64,000 nt of DNA from Hypomesus transpacificus (Eukaryota; Chordata; Actinopteri; Osmeriformes; Osmeridae): contig NC_061074.1 of the NCBI RefSeq assembly GCF_021917145.1, positions 7,040,017 through 7,104,016 of the forward strand. Direction: 5' to 3'. The notes beneath the pieces were generated by a model that made no database searches, was not told where the DNA came from, and worked only from the letters and a program-made list of their open reading frames with translations. The translations under genes and the position numbers were made by a program. Shown here in pieces: positions 1 to 16,181 of this stretch (position 1 is its first letter; the number at the start of each line of letters is the position of its first letter).

Positions 1-2956
1 GGTACAGAGTGTTTTAATTCAGAGTCAGCTGACTGTTAAATGAAAGAACATGCTGATGTAGGACCTGGAGTCTTTCCTGACTTGATCATACTCCAGCTCG
101 AGTCAAACAACACATCTCAAATGATGGGCAGTGTGAGACACTCAGTGATAACGGCACCATATCTCAATTTACAGTTTTGACCATTTTTATTTTTCAATTT
201 AATTTGTCTCCTTTTTTTATTTAATTTGTCTTTTTCTGTTTTGTTTTTTTTATCAGTGAAGTCATCTCAGAGTAAAGCTACTGGATAATTGTTTTACATA
301 TTTACAGGTGCCAGAATAGTTATTTCTTCTAGGTTGTTGATGTTCTTGGTTATACAATGTAGAAAATAACCAAACCTTGTAAAACACTGAAACTCACAAA
401 AATATCTGAAAACAGACATGACACATTCACACCCATTCACCCTCTGCCAGACCCTGTCTCTTTAACACTGTCCTCTCTTCAAGTCTTGTGTCATAGCAGC
501 ACCTGTGAGATGATACCGTGTGTGTGTGTCTCTGCGGTTCTGTTCATGTCGTGTCCTATGCTTTCTCCAGAACAAAACTAAATGCACACAGCTCTTGACA
601 TTCATCACTGTCGGTTGTGCGTGGGCATTTGTGTGAGCTGGATGTTAGGGTACAACGTGTGTTTAACTAAACCTAGTTGCAAAGTATCCTTTCAGTGCTG
701 AGATTCTTCAACACATACACTATTTGTACCAGGGGGAGCGAGCCAGGTTATATTATCTAACTGAGTCTATTTTTTCATTCAGGTTGTAGTGTCTCTCTGA
801 GGCTGTCCTCCTGGTTAAATGGGAGGTGAGGGTAGCCATCTTGGGAATGTGTGTGACAGGTGTTGTGCCATTGCCTGTATCTACCTACAGTATGAAGAGC
901 AGTCAGCTGAACAGGTGAATCACTCATCACCTCCACAGGTGAATCACTTATCACCTCCACAGGTGGCTGTTGTGACATCTTCTGTCTCCCCTGATTCAAC
1001 CTGAATCCCCCCTCCAGGAGAACATCCACTCACATCTCATTCCGCTTATCTAATTACACACACACACACACACAACTGCTTTTCCTCCATCATGAACTCA
1101 GGTCCAATTCAGACACACATGCACGCACACACACACCAACTAGCTAAGAGGCTCTTTCTAGCTCCTTGTCCCACTGAATTGTGCATACACATCACTGCCT
1201 TCCCAAAGACGGTCATCTGACTTAAATCTACTCCTGACCCCATTGTATACCATTAATATCATCTCACTCACTGCACTGCCTCATCTTTCAACTCTCTGTC
1301 ACACACACTATACCAGCTATAACTATACCAGTACACGTTCATAGCCCAGTGAAGCTTCATTTATCTTAATCTGATATCTGCAATGTCTTAATCTTTCATT
1401 TGTTGATTTGTGTGTAGAGGGATAGGGGTGTTTTAAAGAGTAACATTTTTATATTATTTGATTTAAACTATGGTAAAAATAAATAAAATACACAAAAAAC
1501 ACCTAATAATAATAATATACATGTTGAGCATAGAGTGGTGCATTGATGTTTCACTTGCACAAATCACAGATGGTAATACAAAAAGTTTAATAGTAAATCT
1601 TATGATTTTTCTTTTTTTGTTTGTTTAATATTTGATAATTTATTTTTGAATACAATTGGCAACTTTTGCAAACCTGTAATTTACAGCGTAGAAAAACAGA
1701 AGGTACTGTGTTTTTATTTCTGTGTACAAAGCTGATCTGGATGATCCTGTTTTGATTTATTTCTCTTTTTTTAAATTCCTTTGTGTTGGTACTTCCTGCG
1801 CGTAGCAGGTGGGCTCAATGCGTAGACGAAACTTCTGGTTGAGCGTTCTGTCTTTTACGTTGGGGGGATGTTGTATCAATGCGTGTACATTTAAAAATGT
1901 AAATTATGTTTTCATTATTTTATAAGAAAAATATATTAAAATCTTTCCTAATGGTTGTCTGTTGCTCTTTTGTATGCACTTTATATATTTTTCAACTACT
2001 TGATGGTGGTGTTGCACTATTGCCCAAACTGTTTTTTCTCAAACAACAAAAAAACAAAACTCTCAATGAGTCTGCGACAATGGCACAATTTTACCCATAA
2101 TGTCACTTTAAACTAGTCATTTGACGCGTGGTCATGTGCAACTGGACGTAATACGAAACCCGGAAATCAGTCTCGGATTGAACCAACCCACCACTGTAAG
2201 AAAATTCCCATCGATGGGTTGAAGATGGGTCGTGAAATATGATTGTGTACAGAAGTTACAAACATTGCGATTTCAAAGACAGTCGATACAGTACTGGCAA
2301 GCAACTTGACTGAATCGACACAGGTTTACATCACATCGAAGAGGCTAGTTTATGAAGATGATACCATTGACACGTGATGACGCGAACGGTTTTGTATCCC
2401 AAGATTGCCATGAATTAGGCCTGACGACAAGGTTCACTTTGTGATTCAGGTGTGCGTTTTGACGCGTCGAAAGATTTGAAAACTCATGGGTGTGTGGAGA
2501 ATTGACATTGGCGCCTAAAGAACAAGGTCTCCTGTAGTCCTTGACAGACTATAGATTTCTAAGAAATATCTAGAACTATTACCACATCAAAACAATCACA
2601 ATAGCTATTTCTGAATGACGGGTTTGGTTCTAATAAGTTCATGTTACTAGAAGCTATAAACGACAGCCCCATTTTCAGGAATAGGATCAGGGCGTTGCAG
2701 ATTTCGAGCTATTGTGAGCCATAAAAAGCTAAAGTCTAGAATTGTCCTGCTGCAAGTAGGTATACTAGAACTTAAAAAATGAGACATGTTGTGAAACGGC
2801 GGATTCAGCAACAACCTTATTGGTGCAAATTCCTCTCGACGTGTGCTCGTATACTGACACGTAGCTAAAAGTGTATTGCGAAGTGTATTGCGAGAGGATC
2901 GGCGACTATTCACTTTCAATCTTGAACCAAACTTGCTGGTATAAATCAAATTAATC
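1..2956. other. Region upstream of qpctl, no gene recognised
   Basis: No open frame here resembles a known protein. The stretch is AT-rich with short CA/GT tracts (about 1051-1073 and 1118-1136) and a short direct duplication near 915-962. The last several hundred bases contain CG-bearing motifs and probably include the qpctl promoter and 5' UTR, but I could not place a transcription start. Small open frames in this stretch look like chance. Confidence 0.5.
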
Positions 2957-6144
<3,188 letters not shown>

Positions 6145-6575
6145 CCCCCATCTTTACTGGGCCGGAAGGCTTCCTGGACCCGGCCCATCCCACAGAGCTG
6201 CTGGACCTGAGAAGGTTGGCTCACGGAACGGAAGGTTGCCTGGGGCCTCCTGTCACCGCGGCCGAGCCCAGGAACTCAGCGCTCGAGGACTTCAGCCTAA
6301 ATACGGGGTCATTCAGAAACGTCTGCCTCCTAAACAAATGGACCAGAAGACATGATTCTGAGAGGCAGGTTGGGTTGGTTCATAAACATTCATACATACA
6401 GAAATCCTCAGTTGTCTCATATGCATACTGGAAGTCAGGGTGGAACACTGACGGGTGTGTTGGAAGCTTGAACCTCTTCTCTGGTAACTTTTGAAGGAAA
6501 ACTGCTGGAGATACATGTCTGTTAGTTAAATGTGTTTGTGTGAAGTGTTGAATAGTCTTACAATATCATTGAGCC

Positions 6576-6668
<93 letters not shown>

Positions 6669-7160
6669 GCGTGTGTGTGTGTGCCATTTCTCATGTCAGT
6701 ATCCTTGTGATTGTGTATTTCTCCTGCTGACCCGGGGTCATATGCAATAATCTCCGTGAGCCAGTGAGGAGGGTGTGGCCTTACTGTCAGGCCTGGAGCG
6801 CCTGGGACCATGTCTGTCCATGTGATGAGGTTTAACCATGACATAAACACATGCCTTTGCTGGTACTGAAATCCTGATGTTTCCTGTCTGGGGCTTTCAC
6901 TAATATGTGAGTAGAAGGCCCCCTTTATCATAGGGCTCTATCCCTACACTTAGAGAGACGCCTTACTGAGGGTTATCTCTCCTTCCCTGCATCTGGAGAG
7001 AACCCTTCCTGGAGGTCAGGTTGGAGCAGATAACCTGCAGGATGGGGCCTCTCCAGGAACAGGGTTGGAAAGCCCAGCTTCAATGTCTGTAAAGTTCTCC
7101 ATCTGCTCTTCCCACATATTTAACCAGTAAAATAGTAAGTAATAAATGTTTTTTTGTTGT
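6145..7160 (+). other. qpctl 3' UTR region
   Basis: Follows the qpctl stop codon. It contains a GT microsatellite and ends near an AATAAA at 7141-7146 on the plus strand, the likely qpctl poly(A) signal. The six9 poly(A) signal lies about 40 bp away on the other strand, so the two transcripts end nearly tail to tail. No other gene is seen. Confidence 0.55.
6579..6683 (+). repeat. (GT)n microsatellite
   Basis: About 105 bp of GT dinucleotides with two GTGC interruptions near the right end, in the presumed qpctl 3' UTR. The Thr-His and Cys-Val runs read from it are artefacts. Confidence 0.97.
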
Positions 7161-7180
7161 CAATTCCAGTTCAAAATGAT

Positions 7181-7186
7181 TTTATT
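7181..7186 (-). terminator. Poly(A) signal of six9
   Basis: TTTATT on the plus strand (AATAAA on the minus strand), about 200 bp beyond the six9 stop codon. It gives six9 a short 3' UTR and lies beside the convergent qpctl signal. Confidence 0.55.
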
Positions 7187-7384
7187 GTGTTGATTTAACA
7201 TGAAGACAGGGTCTGAAAATTGACAGACATATATTCAACAATAAAAGGGTAAAACAATTTAATTCTGGCAAAGCCTTTACACGATACCATTCATCAACTA
7301 TATTGGCAGTCGAGCATGAACACATAATTAAAAAAATGGCCTTGTAATAGTAAACGTTAACAATCCTCAGTGATGATTAGGGTA

Positions 7385-8625
7385 TCACAAGGCTCCTCCT
7401 GACATGTACCTGAGGGGAGGGGGGTGGGAGAGGCGTGGGGGACAAGAGAAGAGGTGTCTGGGGCTACCAGGAGGTGAGAGGTCCGTGTCGGACGCAGGAA
7501 AGGCGGGTGTCCTTATATGGTGGAAGTCTCTGGGACATTCAAAACTTTCTTGATCCCTGAGAAGAGAATAGTCAGCGGAGCCGATTATACAGGGGGAATT
7601 TATAATGACAATTACACTTATATTTAGATTATTTGTGATTTACAATTAGTTAAATCTTAAACGATAGTCAGTTCCTTGTACTGTACTAACAGAGGGCAGT
7701 GTTACACCACAACACTTGCAACTTGGAGGAAGGAAATCAAATGAACATGTAGGGCCTACTACATCACAGTCGCGAGGGACGAGGGGAAGTTGAACTCACC
7801 ATGGTGGGAGTTGTCATAGTAACTCACCCGCTGTCTGTGTTGCTCTGGGCTGCCCGGTCCCTCTGCCGCCTGTTCTTAAACCAGTTGCTCACCTGAGTGG
7901 CGGTGAGACCGGTAGCAGCTGCTAGCTCCCGTTTCTCCCGAGGTGAGGGGTAAGCTTTGCGGTAGTACCATTCCCGAAGTATACCTCGAGACTTTTCCTG
8001 TGTAGATTGAAGGACCCAAGAGCTATGATTAGAGGCTAGTAAGCTCTGTTAAATCTGTTTGATGACATGAAGCTACAGCTACATTTTAGATATGTATAAT
8101 TAAACACGTATATATCCTGTATAAGTAGGCCTGCTTAAGCACAGGTAAATATACACTTGAAAAAATAATAGAAACAGCACAAAACCTGTCCTTCCCCTCC
8201 CTGTCCTTGTGACTCCTCTCTCCTACCTTAAAGCAGTAGCTTGTCTCCTCTCCATCCCAGATGGTCCTAGGAAGAGGGAACTTGCGTCGAACGCGGTACT
8301 TCCCCACGGCCCCCAGGGGGCGCCCCCTCTGCCTCTCGGCCTCCATGTAGCGGGCGCGCAGCCACAGCTGCTGCAGAAGTGGGTGACTCCGTGGGGAGAA
8401 GGGGAAACCCTCCAGCAGGGAGTACAGCTCAGAGAAGCGACCCTGGTGGAAGGCCACCGCCGCCCTGGCCTTCAGCACGCTCTCCAGCCCCCCCACGCAG
8501 CATGAGAAAGAGGAGGAGGAAGGAGGGAGGGTGCGGAGGAAGCTGGACAGGCGATCTATACGACCGCTCTGCAACAGGACCTCGCACACGCACGCCACTT
8601 GTTCCGCAGAGAAGATCATTGCCAT
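7385..8625 (-). CDS. six9: SIX homeobox protein of the SIX1/2 type (six9)
   Basis: Three exons on the minus strand: 8625-8227, 7997-7828 and 7556-7385, summing to 246 residues. Exon 1 encodes the SIX domain ([20 protein letters not shown] onward, then [20 protein letters not shown] and [13 protein letters not shown]). Exon 2 encodes most of the homeodomain ([12 protein letters not shown]... [20 protein letters not shown]) with the Lys-50 of this family. Exon 3 is a short Pro/Ser-rich tail ending YMSGGAL and is less certain because it lacks a recognisable motif, though phase and splice signals agree. [26 protein letters not shown] is SIX1/2-like, whereas the neighbour six5 reads DKYRLRKKF and EETVYCFK. 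Fish retain six9 and mammals have lost it. It is a nuclear transcription factor. The start follows the SIX1/2 pattern of a few residues before the SIX domain. Confidence 0.87.
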
Positions 8626-9220
8626 GGATACGATGAAAGTCCTTGCACACGCTCCGTAATTGGTAGTCCCGCGTTAAGAGGTGACCTCTGACTTTTGAGT
8701 TGTTGGCGACCTGTGGCTCACTCCAGGGAGAGACGGGGGTTAGAGAGGACTGGAGGCTCCGTGGAACACCGTTCTCTAGAAGAACAACCCTGTCTGTGAA
8801 TATCTGTGTAAACAGTGTAAGTGAGCATGATTGCTCCTGTCCTGTCCCCGCCCTGGTGCTATTGAACTTACAGGCAACCTGAGAGCATAGGGGTTACTAA
8901 AACAAACACACACACACAAAACATAAGCACGCATGTCGTTCAGTTTCTATTCACCCGGAAAGAAATCGACATGGAGCTGTGCAAACAGAAAATGGGTATT
9001 TAAATCTTATTTCCCAACCAAATGAGGCTGAAATGGTCTGTCAGCAGATGAATTATCTTGTTCAGATTATGCTCACAACTTGGTTTAGTTTGATCATATG
9101 TTTTAGTTGTAAGACTCTTTGATTCGTTTGATAAAAACAATCTACAAAGTATGCATTTTTTCCCTTGTATAGAATACTGTTACTTTAGAGAAAAGATTAA
9201 GTCCAAGACCAGAGATACTC
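8626..9220. other. six9-six5 intergenic stretch
   Basis: About 600 bp between the six9 start and the presumed end of the six5 transcript. It should hold the six9 promoter and 5' UTR. No TATA box or other diagnostic motif stood out. Confidence 0.4.
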
Positions 9221-11528
9221 TGTGCATTCAAATATAGTTTATTACAATATCACAATAAAACTGTATATAAAAAATATAATAACTTTAAGTACAAAACCTC
9301 TCTTACAGGAGAGGACATGTTATTGTAGGACACACAAACAATCCCTTTACTCACAATCCAAAATGTTAATCAACATACATTATCTTTGGTTCATTCAGGC
9401 GGAAGTTGTGTGTGTCTGTTTGTCGGTGTGAGGGAATTTGGTTTAGATTTGCACACAACTCACCAGCCACTGTAACAGCATTTTGAGCACCACATTATGA
9501 GGGAAAAACACTCACAATTTCTAACCCTCTCTCACACACACACACACACTTCCTCGGCCTCCAAATCAGATATTGCATCAGGCTTCAAAAGTACTGCTTT
9601 GAAGCAATGAACAATTCTGCCAACAGCCAGCAACTCAAAACACACGCTTTGCTTTGGCAAACAAGTGATGGAAGTGCACCAGTCTCCTTCCACTTGAAGC
9701 TGTATGTATGATCCATCACTTGGCCACACATGGTGACTGGACCATCATGTTCTAAAGATGGCTGGACCCCGCAGAGTCCAGGGATGGGGAAGGCATCTTT
9801 GTAAATCACCAAACATTTGACAATATTCCCTCATTTTTGTCTCCTATGCCCATTTTTCTTGTTGGCATTCAGGCTGTTTAAAGTTAATGGTTTAATCTAA
9901 ACTGATTGATACATGCATTAAATATACATAGAAAAGAAACAACAAAACTCACACAGATTAAAAACGATGGCCTTGGCTCTGGTCAGGAGGAAGTCTCCAC
10001 GGTGACGGTGTACCGTTGATCTTTGACAGACTCAGACACAGTCTGTGAGGCTCGAGCAGGAAACACCTGGCCCACATTTAGTCATTTTTTTTTTAGTCAT
10101 TTGGCCCACTTAAGTCATTTGGCCCACTTAAGTCACCCATATTTGAGGTGAGTTTGACATGCAATTCTGGGACAGTTTCCTTGGCTTCTTTGTACTGGGT
10201 AGACTAATCAAGTGCACCACAAATGTAAGACTATTTTGGTTTTAAACCAAGATCTATTGTTAACCGCTATGATTTTTATGGAAGGAAACTGCCGCACAAT
10301 CACACCAGAGAATCACACCACTGTAAGCCACTCAGCCCTTTAGTGTAATAGCTGAGAGGGAAAGGTCACCGGGAACAGAGGCAACACAGGGAGTTTTCAG
10401 AATGGAACAGTTATCATCGTAACAACAGACAGAGTGACCATGGGGATGTGGATCAAATGTGCAAAATGGTCAAAGAATTTGTTTAGTCTGCGTTCAAACA
10501 AGAAGGATCATGCAACCAAGTCGTGTCAGTTCATATTACGCCTTAATCTACACTGACTGAGATAAGAGTTACTATACAACTCGTATTAGGGTTTACATGT
10601 TCATACCTGGCTGGGTTGATGTTTTATCACTGCAAAATCCAAGAGTCAAGCCCATATGAAGGTGACAGACGGATTTGATCCCAGAAATAAGGCACTTAGG
10701 ACTTCTCAATATCCAAACACTAAATATTAAAAGAAACACACAGAATACATACGTCATTCATAACCAAACTAGTCATAGTGTAGTACGATTGTACAGTACT
10801 CTCGTAATGTGCACATAGCATGTAGTAATGTGCACTGAGTGTAATCTGTATTAGTGTTCCAGAACTCAGAAAGTGTCATGCAGAGGACACAGTACAATAC
10901 ACTAAACGTTGATTGCATAGTAGGGTAGAACAGGTTGAATTTCCTGACTCCACTTCTTTCCCAATGTCTGTAAAAAGTCCACGTACACGTGGAGACGACC
11001 TCTCCACTAAGCACTGCTCCATGGGAAGAACGTGGCAGGTAGGAGGTACAGATGGTTCTTTGGAGAGTTGTCTGGCCTAGTTTCTCCTGTGGGTATAACT
11101 AGGCCAGAGGATGTCCTCTGACCTGGGTTCCATGGTGACACCAGAAGTGGTTTGAGTGACCCAGGAAATACTTTAAGGCAGACTGACCTGACTAGTGTTG
11201 GGGAGCAAGAGGAAGTAAGGGGCTCTGGTATGTTGGACCAATGTCCAGTACATGTCTTAATGCAGATCAGTAACACCACTTTGGGGGATAGCCTGTGAAT
11301 CCTCCTGCCAGTCAATCCATACGGTTTACAATCCTGCTGTCCTATCGCTTGTAACTCTGCCCCAATCCACGTCAATCAGGGCATGTTTTATCCCAAGAAA
11401 AGTGCTCTCACACCTTACGTACAGAGATGGTCTTGAAAAGATGAACTGTGGCAACTTCAACCAGACAATCCAAGAAACAAGTCTCGTAGTTCTAGAACGT
11501 GGAGTTTACAGGGAAACGGAGGTCCTGT
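9221..11528 (-). other. Probable six5 3' UTR
   Basis: Downstream of the six5 stop codon on the minus strand, with no coding signal on either strand. A TTTATT at about 9238 (AATAAA on the minus strand) could be the poly(A) signal, implying a 3' UTR of about 2.3 kb. A small direct duplication of a TTTGGCCCACTTAAGTCA-type unit lies at about 10099-10135. Confidence 0.45.
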
Positions 11529-14500
11529 CTACAATCGCAGCTCGTCGTCCACCGGGACTGACTGGAGTTGGGTGAGGATCTTCGGGACCCCATCCATCTC
11601 TTCAGGATCCTGCAGCTGGGAGTCCCTCTCCCCATCCTGGTCTGGGGAAGGACTCCCTAGGAGCAGGGACTCACCTCCAGGTAGGCCCAGCAGAGCGGGG
11701 TCCTCGGGTAGATCCTCCTTCCCGCGGATATCAAACAGAGTCAGGCTGGCAGAGGTGGAAAGGGGCACGGGGCTCCAGGTGGGCTGGGGGAGCTGGGTGG
11801 AGGCGGTCACCCCACTGCACATGGGGCTGAGGGACAGCATGCTCTCTGGGGTGAGGGTGTTGGGAGGTGTGGGGGTGCAGGAGGGGTCCAGGGTGGTGTG
11901 CAGGGAAGGGATCGACGGAGGGGCAAGGCTGATATGGCCTCCAGAGTCTGGAGTGCCGTAGAGCGGGGAGGAGTTTATGAAGCAGAGAGGGGAGGTCTGG
12001 AGGGTGCTGGAAGCGGAGACGGGGAGGGAGGTTGGGGGTGAGAGGACGGAGGTCAGGAGGGGGCCTACACTGTTGGAGGACAGAGGGGAAGCCTCAGGGA
12101 CGGGTTTGACTGGTAGGCTGGTGAACTGGATACCTGCTGGGATGGTCAGGATCAGCTTCCCCTGCTGGACACTCAGGATAGGACTTCCTCCAAGGAGGAG
12201 GTTACCTAAAGGGGAGAGGAAGGAGAGGTTGAGGACACGGGAAGACAGGAGATGATGAGACACCGTGACACATTATTGCAGTTGAAATGTACAAAGCAAT
12301 AGATAGATTGAAAGCTGAACAGGAGAAAAGATATGGATTCAGCTACCTGGAGAGCCTGATGGGAGCTGGATGACCCCGGAGTTGAGCAACTGAACACCAG
12401 GGCCCATGCTGGTGGGAGGGACCAAACTTTGGAGTGATCCAAGCTGGTTGATCCTAAAGGGACCCTGGGTGACCCCCCCTGCTGCTGGTCCAGAGGCTAT
12501 GATCTGGAAGCCCCCCCCAGTGGAGGGCAGGGAGAGGGAGGGGGAGGCTGGGACTACCTGGGGGAAGGCGAGGGACCCGGAAGAGGAGACAGGCACCAGC
12601 TGGGGGAGAGAGAGAGGCACCAAATGGGCTGGGGCTGAGAGGGTGCCCATGACCGTGTCTGTGGAGTGGGGGGCCGGAACCACCTGTGTTGAGGAAGAGA
12701 TTGGGGTGACGTGTGCCCCTGTTAACCCCTGGGTCTGAATCTGGGTTAGTGAGGGGGTGGTGGAGGAGCTTTGTTCCCCCAGCTGGTAAGTAAGCCCCTG
12801 GGCGAGCTGGCTGTTGTTCAACTGGGAGACGGAGAGGATAGTGGTGCCCTCCCCCAGGGTCGAGGCCCCGGACTGTTGCTGCTGGGGGGTGAGAGGTTTG
12901 GGACCCAGGCTCAGTGTCTGGGGGGTCTGAAAGCCAGACAGGGTGGACTGAGGGAGGGAGGAAGTGAGGGTGGACACAGGGACCAGTTGAGGGCACTGAG
13001 ACACCTGAGCTCCAGAATGCACCAGCTGGGAGACAGGGATGCCTTGGATTGAGGGCACGACCTGGGGCAAGGAGAACACCTGTGGAGGGGTGGGGTAGCC
13101 GGAGGAAGAGACTACCTGGCAGATGGAACTGGAAGGGGTCAACTGGGAGCCAGCAGTGGCAAACACCACATACTCGCCCTGTTGGTTGGCCAGGGGCACT
13201 ACAGGACTGGAGATAACCACACCAGTAGAGGAGAGTGAAGAGGGTAGGGAGAGGGGGTCCTGGAGGTGGCCATTTTGAGTCAAAACCAGGGATGGCAGTG
13301 ATGTGGGGGAGGACAGAGTTGGAGAGATGGATGAGGAAGAAGAGGAGGGGGAGACGGTTACTGTGTGAATGCCGTTCTCTGATTTGATAACCATCCCCTC
13401 TGGGACATTGATGAAGTCTAGGGTGGGGATGACTGATGCAGAGGGGCTCGCCAGGCTCCCACCATCCGCCTTCAGGTCTTCAGATGGGGGAAGAGAGATG
13501 GCCGGGCCTGGGGTGGAGCTGGTGCTGGGGCCAAGGACCACCGTGGGCAGACTACTTGGATGGGCCTCCATGGCACACATCCCCTGGTCCTCCAGCCCCA
13601 GGCCTATGCTCAGCTCCTGGCGCTGCACCCCCCCAGTGGGCTTGGAAGAGATGACCTGGGCCCCGTTGAGGAGCAGAGGGGAGTTGGCAGGAACAGAGCT
13701 CAGGGTGACCGTGTGGCCGTCGCTCAGCGTCAGGCCGTTGATGATGACCCTCCCCCCCGTCCCGGAGATCAGAGAGCTCCCGTTGAGGAGGAGCGGGTGG
13801 GAAGCGGTGAGGAAGCCCCCGGTGCCGTTGAGGAACAGCTGGCCTCCTGTGCTGCAGGGGGCGCCGGCCAGGGAGATGAGGGAGGCGGTAGAGGAAGTGA
13901 TGTCATCAGGTTTGTCGGAGATGTCATCCATGTTGCTGCCCTCGTCCTCGGTGCTGTGATTGCCATCCGACTCGCTGGAAGACAGGAAAAAGGAGACCAA
14001 GTGAAAAAGGAGTGAGTGGAGGTGTTTCCCAGTGAGAGAAGAAGGATGCATATTCACAGCTCGGAGGAGGTAGTGATGGGGGGAGGGCAGTGGGAGGCAA
14101 GAGGAGGACAATCGTCAGCACAGATTGACTGTCCCTCCCTTTCCACTACAATCCCCAGTCAGATAAGATAAAAGCAATGGGGCTGTCTGCATTTTCTCTT
14201 TATCTCCCCTCACACACACCTCTCTGTCTCTGTCTCCCCTCCCCCTCTCCCTCCACATAGCAAACAGGCCAAGTTTACAGGACATACTAGAATTAACACA
14301 TCCTGGCGCAAAACATGATCTAAACTACCGTGGAGTGGTTTGGAGAGATAATAAAACAAAGTTACCATTTGATGCTGCCAAAATAATGTATTTATATCAA
14401 AGATAAATGTTAGGAAAACAGCCACCCCCTCACTAGGTCCTTTTTGTTGTCTTGTGTATCATTTTCCCTCTGTCTACACCTCTCCCAACTCTGCGCACCT

Positions 14501-15600
14501 CTACGCCTCTCCCAGCGGTGCGTGGCCTCGGAGGCGCGCCGAGGTCCGCGGGGAGACTGCGGTGCAGAGTTTCAGGAAACTCCAGTGGGCGCCCATATCT
14601 CACATTTCACAACAAAGCAACACGCTTGTGCTTATAGTCGTGCTCTCGAGGACCTGTCTGGTGTTATCTCTGTCAAAGGTTCATTCATTCAGCGATTATA
14701 TGTGGAGATTGACTTCAACTAGGCTATCTAAGGGGGTTGAACCTTTGGTTGTTTGATATCTTTCAGTGTTGTCGGGTTTTGGCTTCACGTCACCAAATTA
14801 AGATATACCTATTTTCAATCCTAAATAACAAAACAAACAACATTCTGTTTCTCTTGGTGAATATAAAAAGTGACTTCAAAACAATGCGGAGATGGCTTTT
14901 GCTTTTACCTTTTGCTATGGGTCCCAGACGGAGTTCTGTCTCTCTGCCGTCGATTCTTGAACCAATTACTTACTTGAGTGAGAGAGAGCCCGGTGACTTT
15001 GGCCAAGTTTTTTTTCTCGTCAGGAGTAGGGTATCTGTTACTTTTGTAACACTCTTTCAGTGCATTGCGAGACTTCTCCTTGAAGCAGTACACCGTTTCC
15101 TCTCCATCCCAGATAGTCTTTGGCAAAGGGAATTTTTTCCTCAGTCGATATTTGTCCACGGCACCTAGGCTGCGACCCCGGGACCTCTCCGCCTCCTTGT
15201 AACGCGCCTGTAAGTACAGGTCCTGAAGGAACCCATGGTTGCTGGGGTGGAAGTCGTGGCTCTCTAGAATGGCATACAGCTCTTTATATTCATCCCGGTG
15301 GAAAGCGACCAGTGCCTGGGCCTTGAGCAGGGTCTCGTTGCCACGTAGCAGCTCTGCTGAAGGAGGGATGGTAGAGAGAAATCTCCACAGGCGATCCACA
15401 TTGCCCGCTTGTAAAAGAGCTTCGCACAGACAAGCTACTTGGTCGGTCGAAAAACTGAGCGCAGAGTTTTGGAAACTTTGAAGCAGTTGCTCAGAAACTT
15501 CGTCCGGATCTATGTCTTCTTTCGTTTCGACGGGCTCCGCGGTAGACTCCTCCGGGCTATTCTCAGATTGCTCTGCAGAGTCCAAAGACAAGGAAGCCAT
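11529..15600 (-). CDS. six5: SIX homeobox 5 transcription factor
   Basis: Three exons on the minus strand: 15600-14909, 13974-12347 and 12205-11529, about 998 residues (human SIX5 is 739). Exon 1 holds an acidic N-terminus, the SIX domain ([20 protein letters not shown] onward) and the complete homeodomain, [20 protein letters not shown] to [16 protein letters not shown]. Exon 2 begins with [14 protein letters not shown], matching human SESDGNPTTEDES, and is a long Ser/Thr/Pro/Gln-rich activation region with repeated QVVP- and QLVP-type motifs. Exon 3 ends [17 protein letters not shown], close to the human C-terminus. This identifies six5 rather than six4. The start at 15600 gives [11 protein letters not shown]; an in-frame upstream ATG at 15705 would add 35 basic residues and is less likely. 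SIX5 is a nuclear DNA-binding activator linked in mammals to DMPK; no dmpk is seen here. Confidence 0.95.
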
Positions 15601-15705
15601 TTTTACTTTAACTTTTTTTTCTTCTTGTAGTTCCTCCTCCCTCCCCTTCGTTCTTTCTCCCAGACCCATTCTCTTCGTCTGTCGACGACTGCCTGCCATG
15701 CACAC

Positions 15706-16150
15706 GCGTCACGCCCCTACTCCCTTCCCTTACTCCCCTTGTCAATCTCAAAGATTAATTGCACCCATAAAATTAAAATCTCCGTTTTGTGGTTTCTGTT
15801 GTATGTCGGGCTTTTGGACATTGGGTTTAGTTTAATCTAACAAGTCATTTAATTGCAGTTTGGTGATAAAATTGGTTTTATGTAACTGGAGATTGCATGT
15901 TATTTTAATTAATGAATGTGCAGAATATGACCTTAATATTTGCAACGGCCGTTTTTCAACTGTACCCCAGACTGGCAAATCTCCTCATATGTTCTGTCTC
16001 TGCTCTTCCTGTACAGTTTATGGCTGTGTATGGTATCAATTACAGATGTGTTTGTGCATGTGCGTGTGTGATTATTGTCCTTCCAGTTTTTACATCTGAG
16101 GATCATATGAGCATGATGTTTCACTATGCAAGTACACACTGCCCAAATAC

Positions 16151-16181
<31 letters not shown>

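Noticed and set aside
11572-14015. Plus-strand open frames over six5
   Set aside because: Shadows of the Ser/Thr/Pro-rich six5 exons on the opposite strand, lacking protein-family resemblance.
14567-14582. GAGTTTC-AG-GAAACTC inverted repeat in six5 intron 1, STAT-like
   Set aside because: The spacing (TTC-2-GAA) does not fit the usual STAT site, and a 7-bp inverted repeat can occur by chance.
15601-15705. N-terminal extension of six5 from the ATG at 15705
   Set aside because: The added residues are Lys/Glu/Arg-rich with no SIX4/5 counterpart, and [11 protein letters not shown] gives the usual family start. It cannot be fully excluded.
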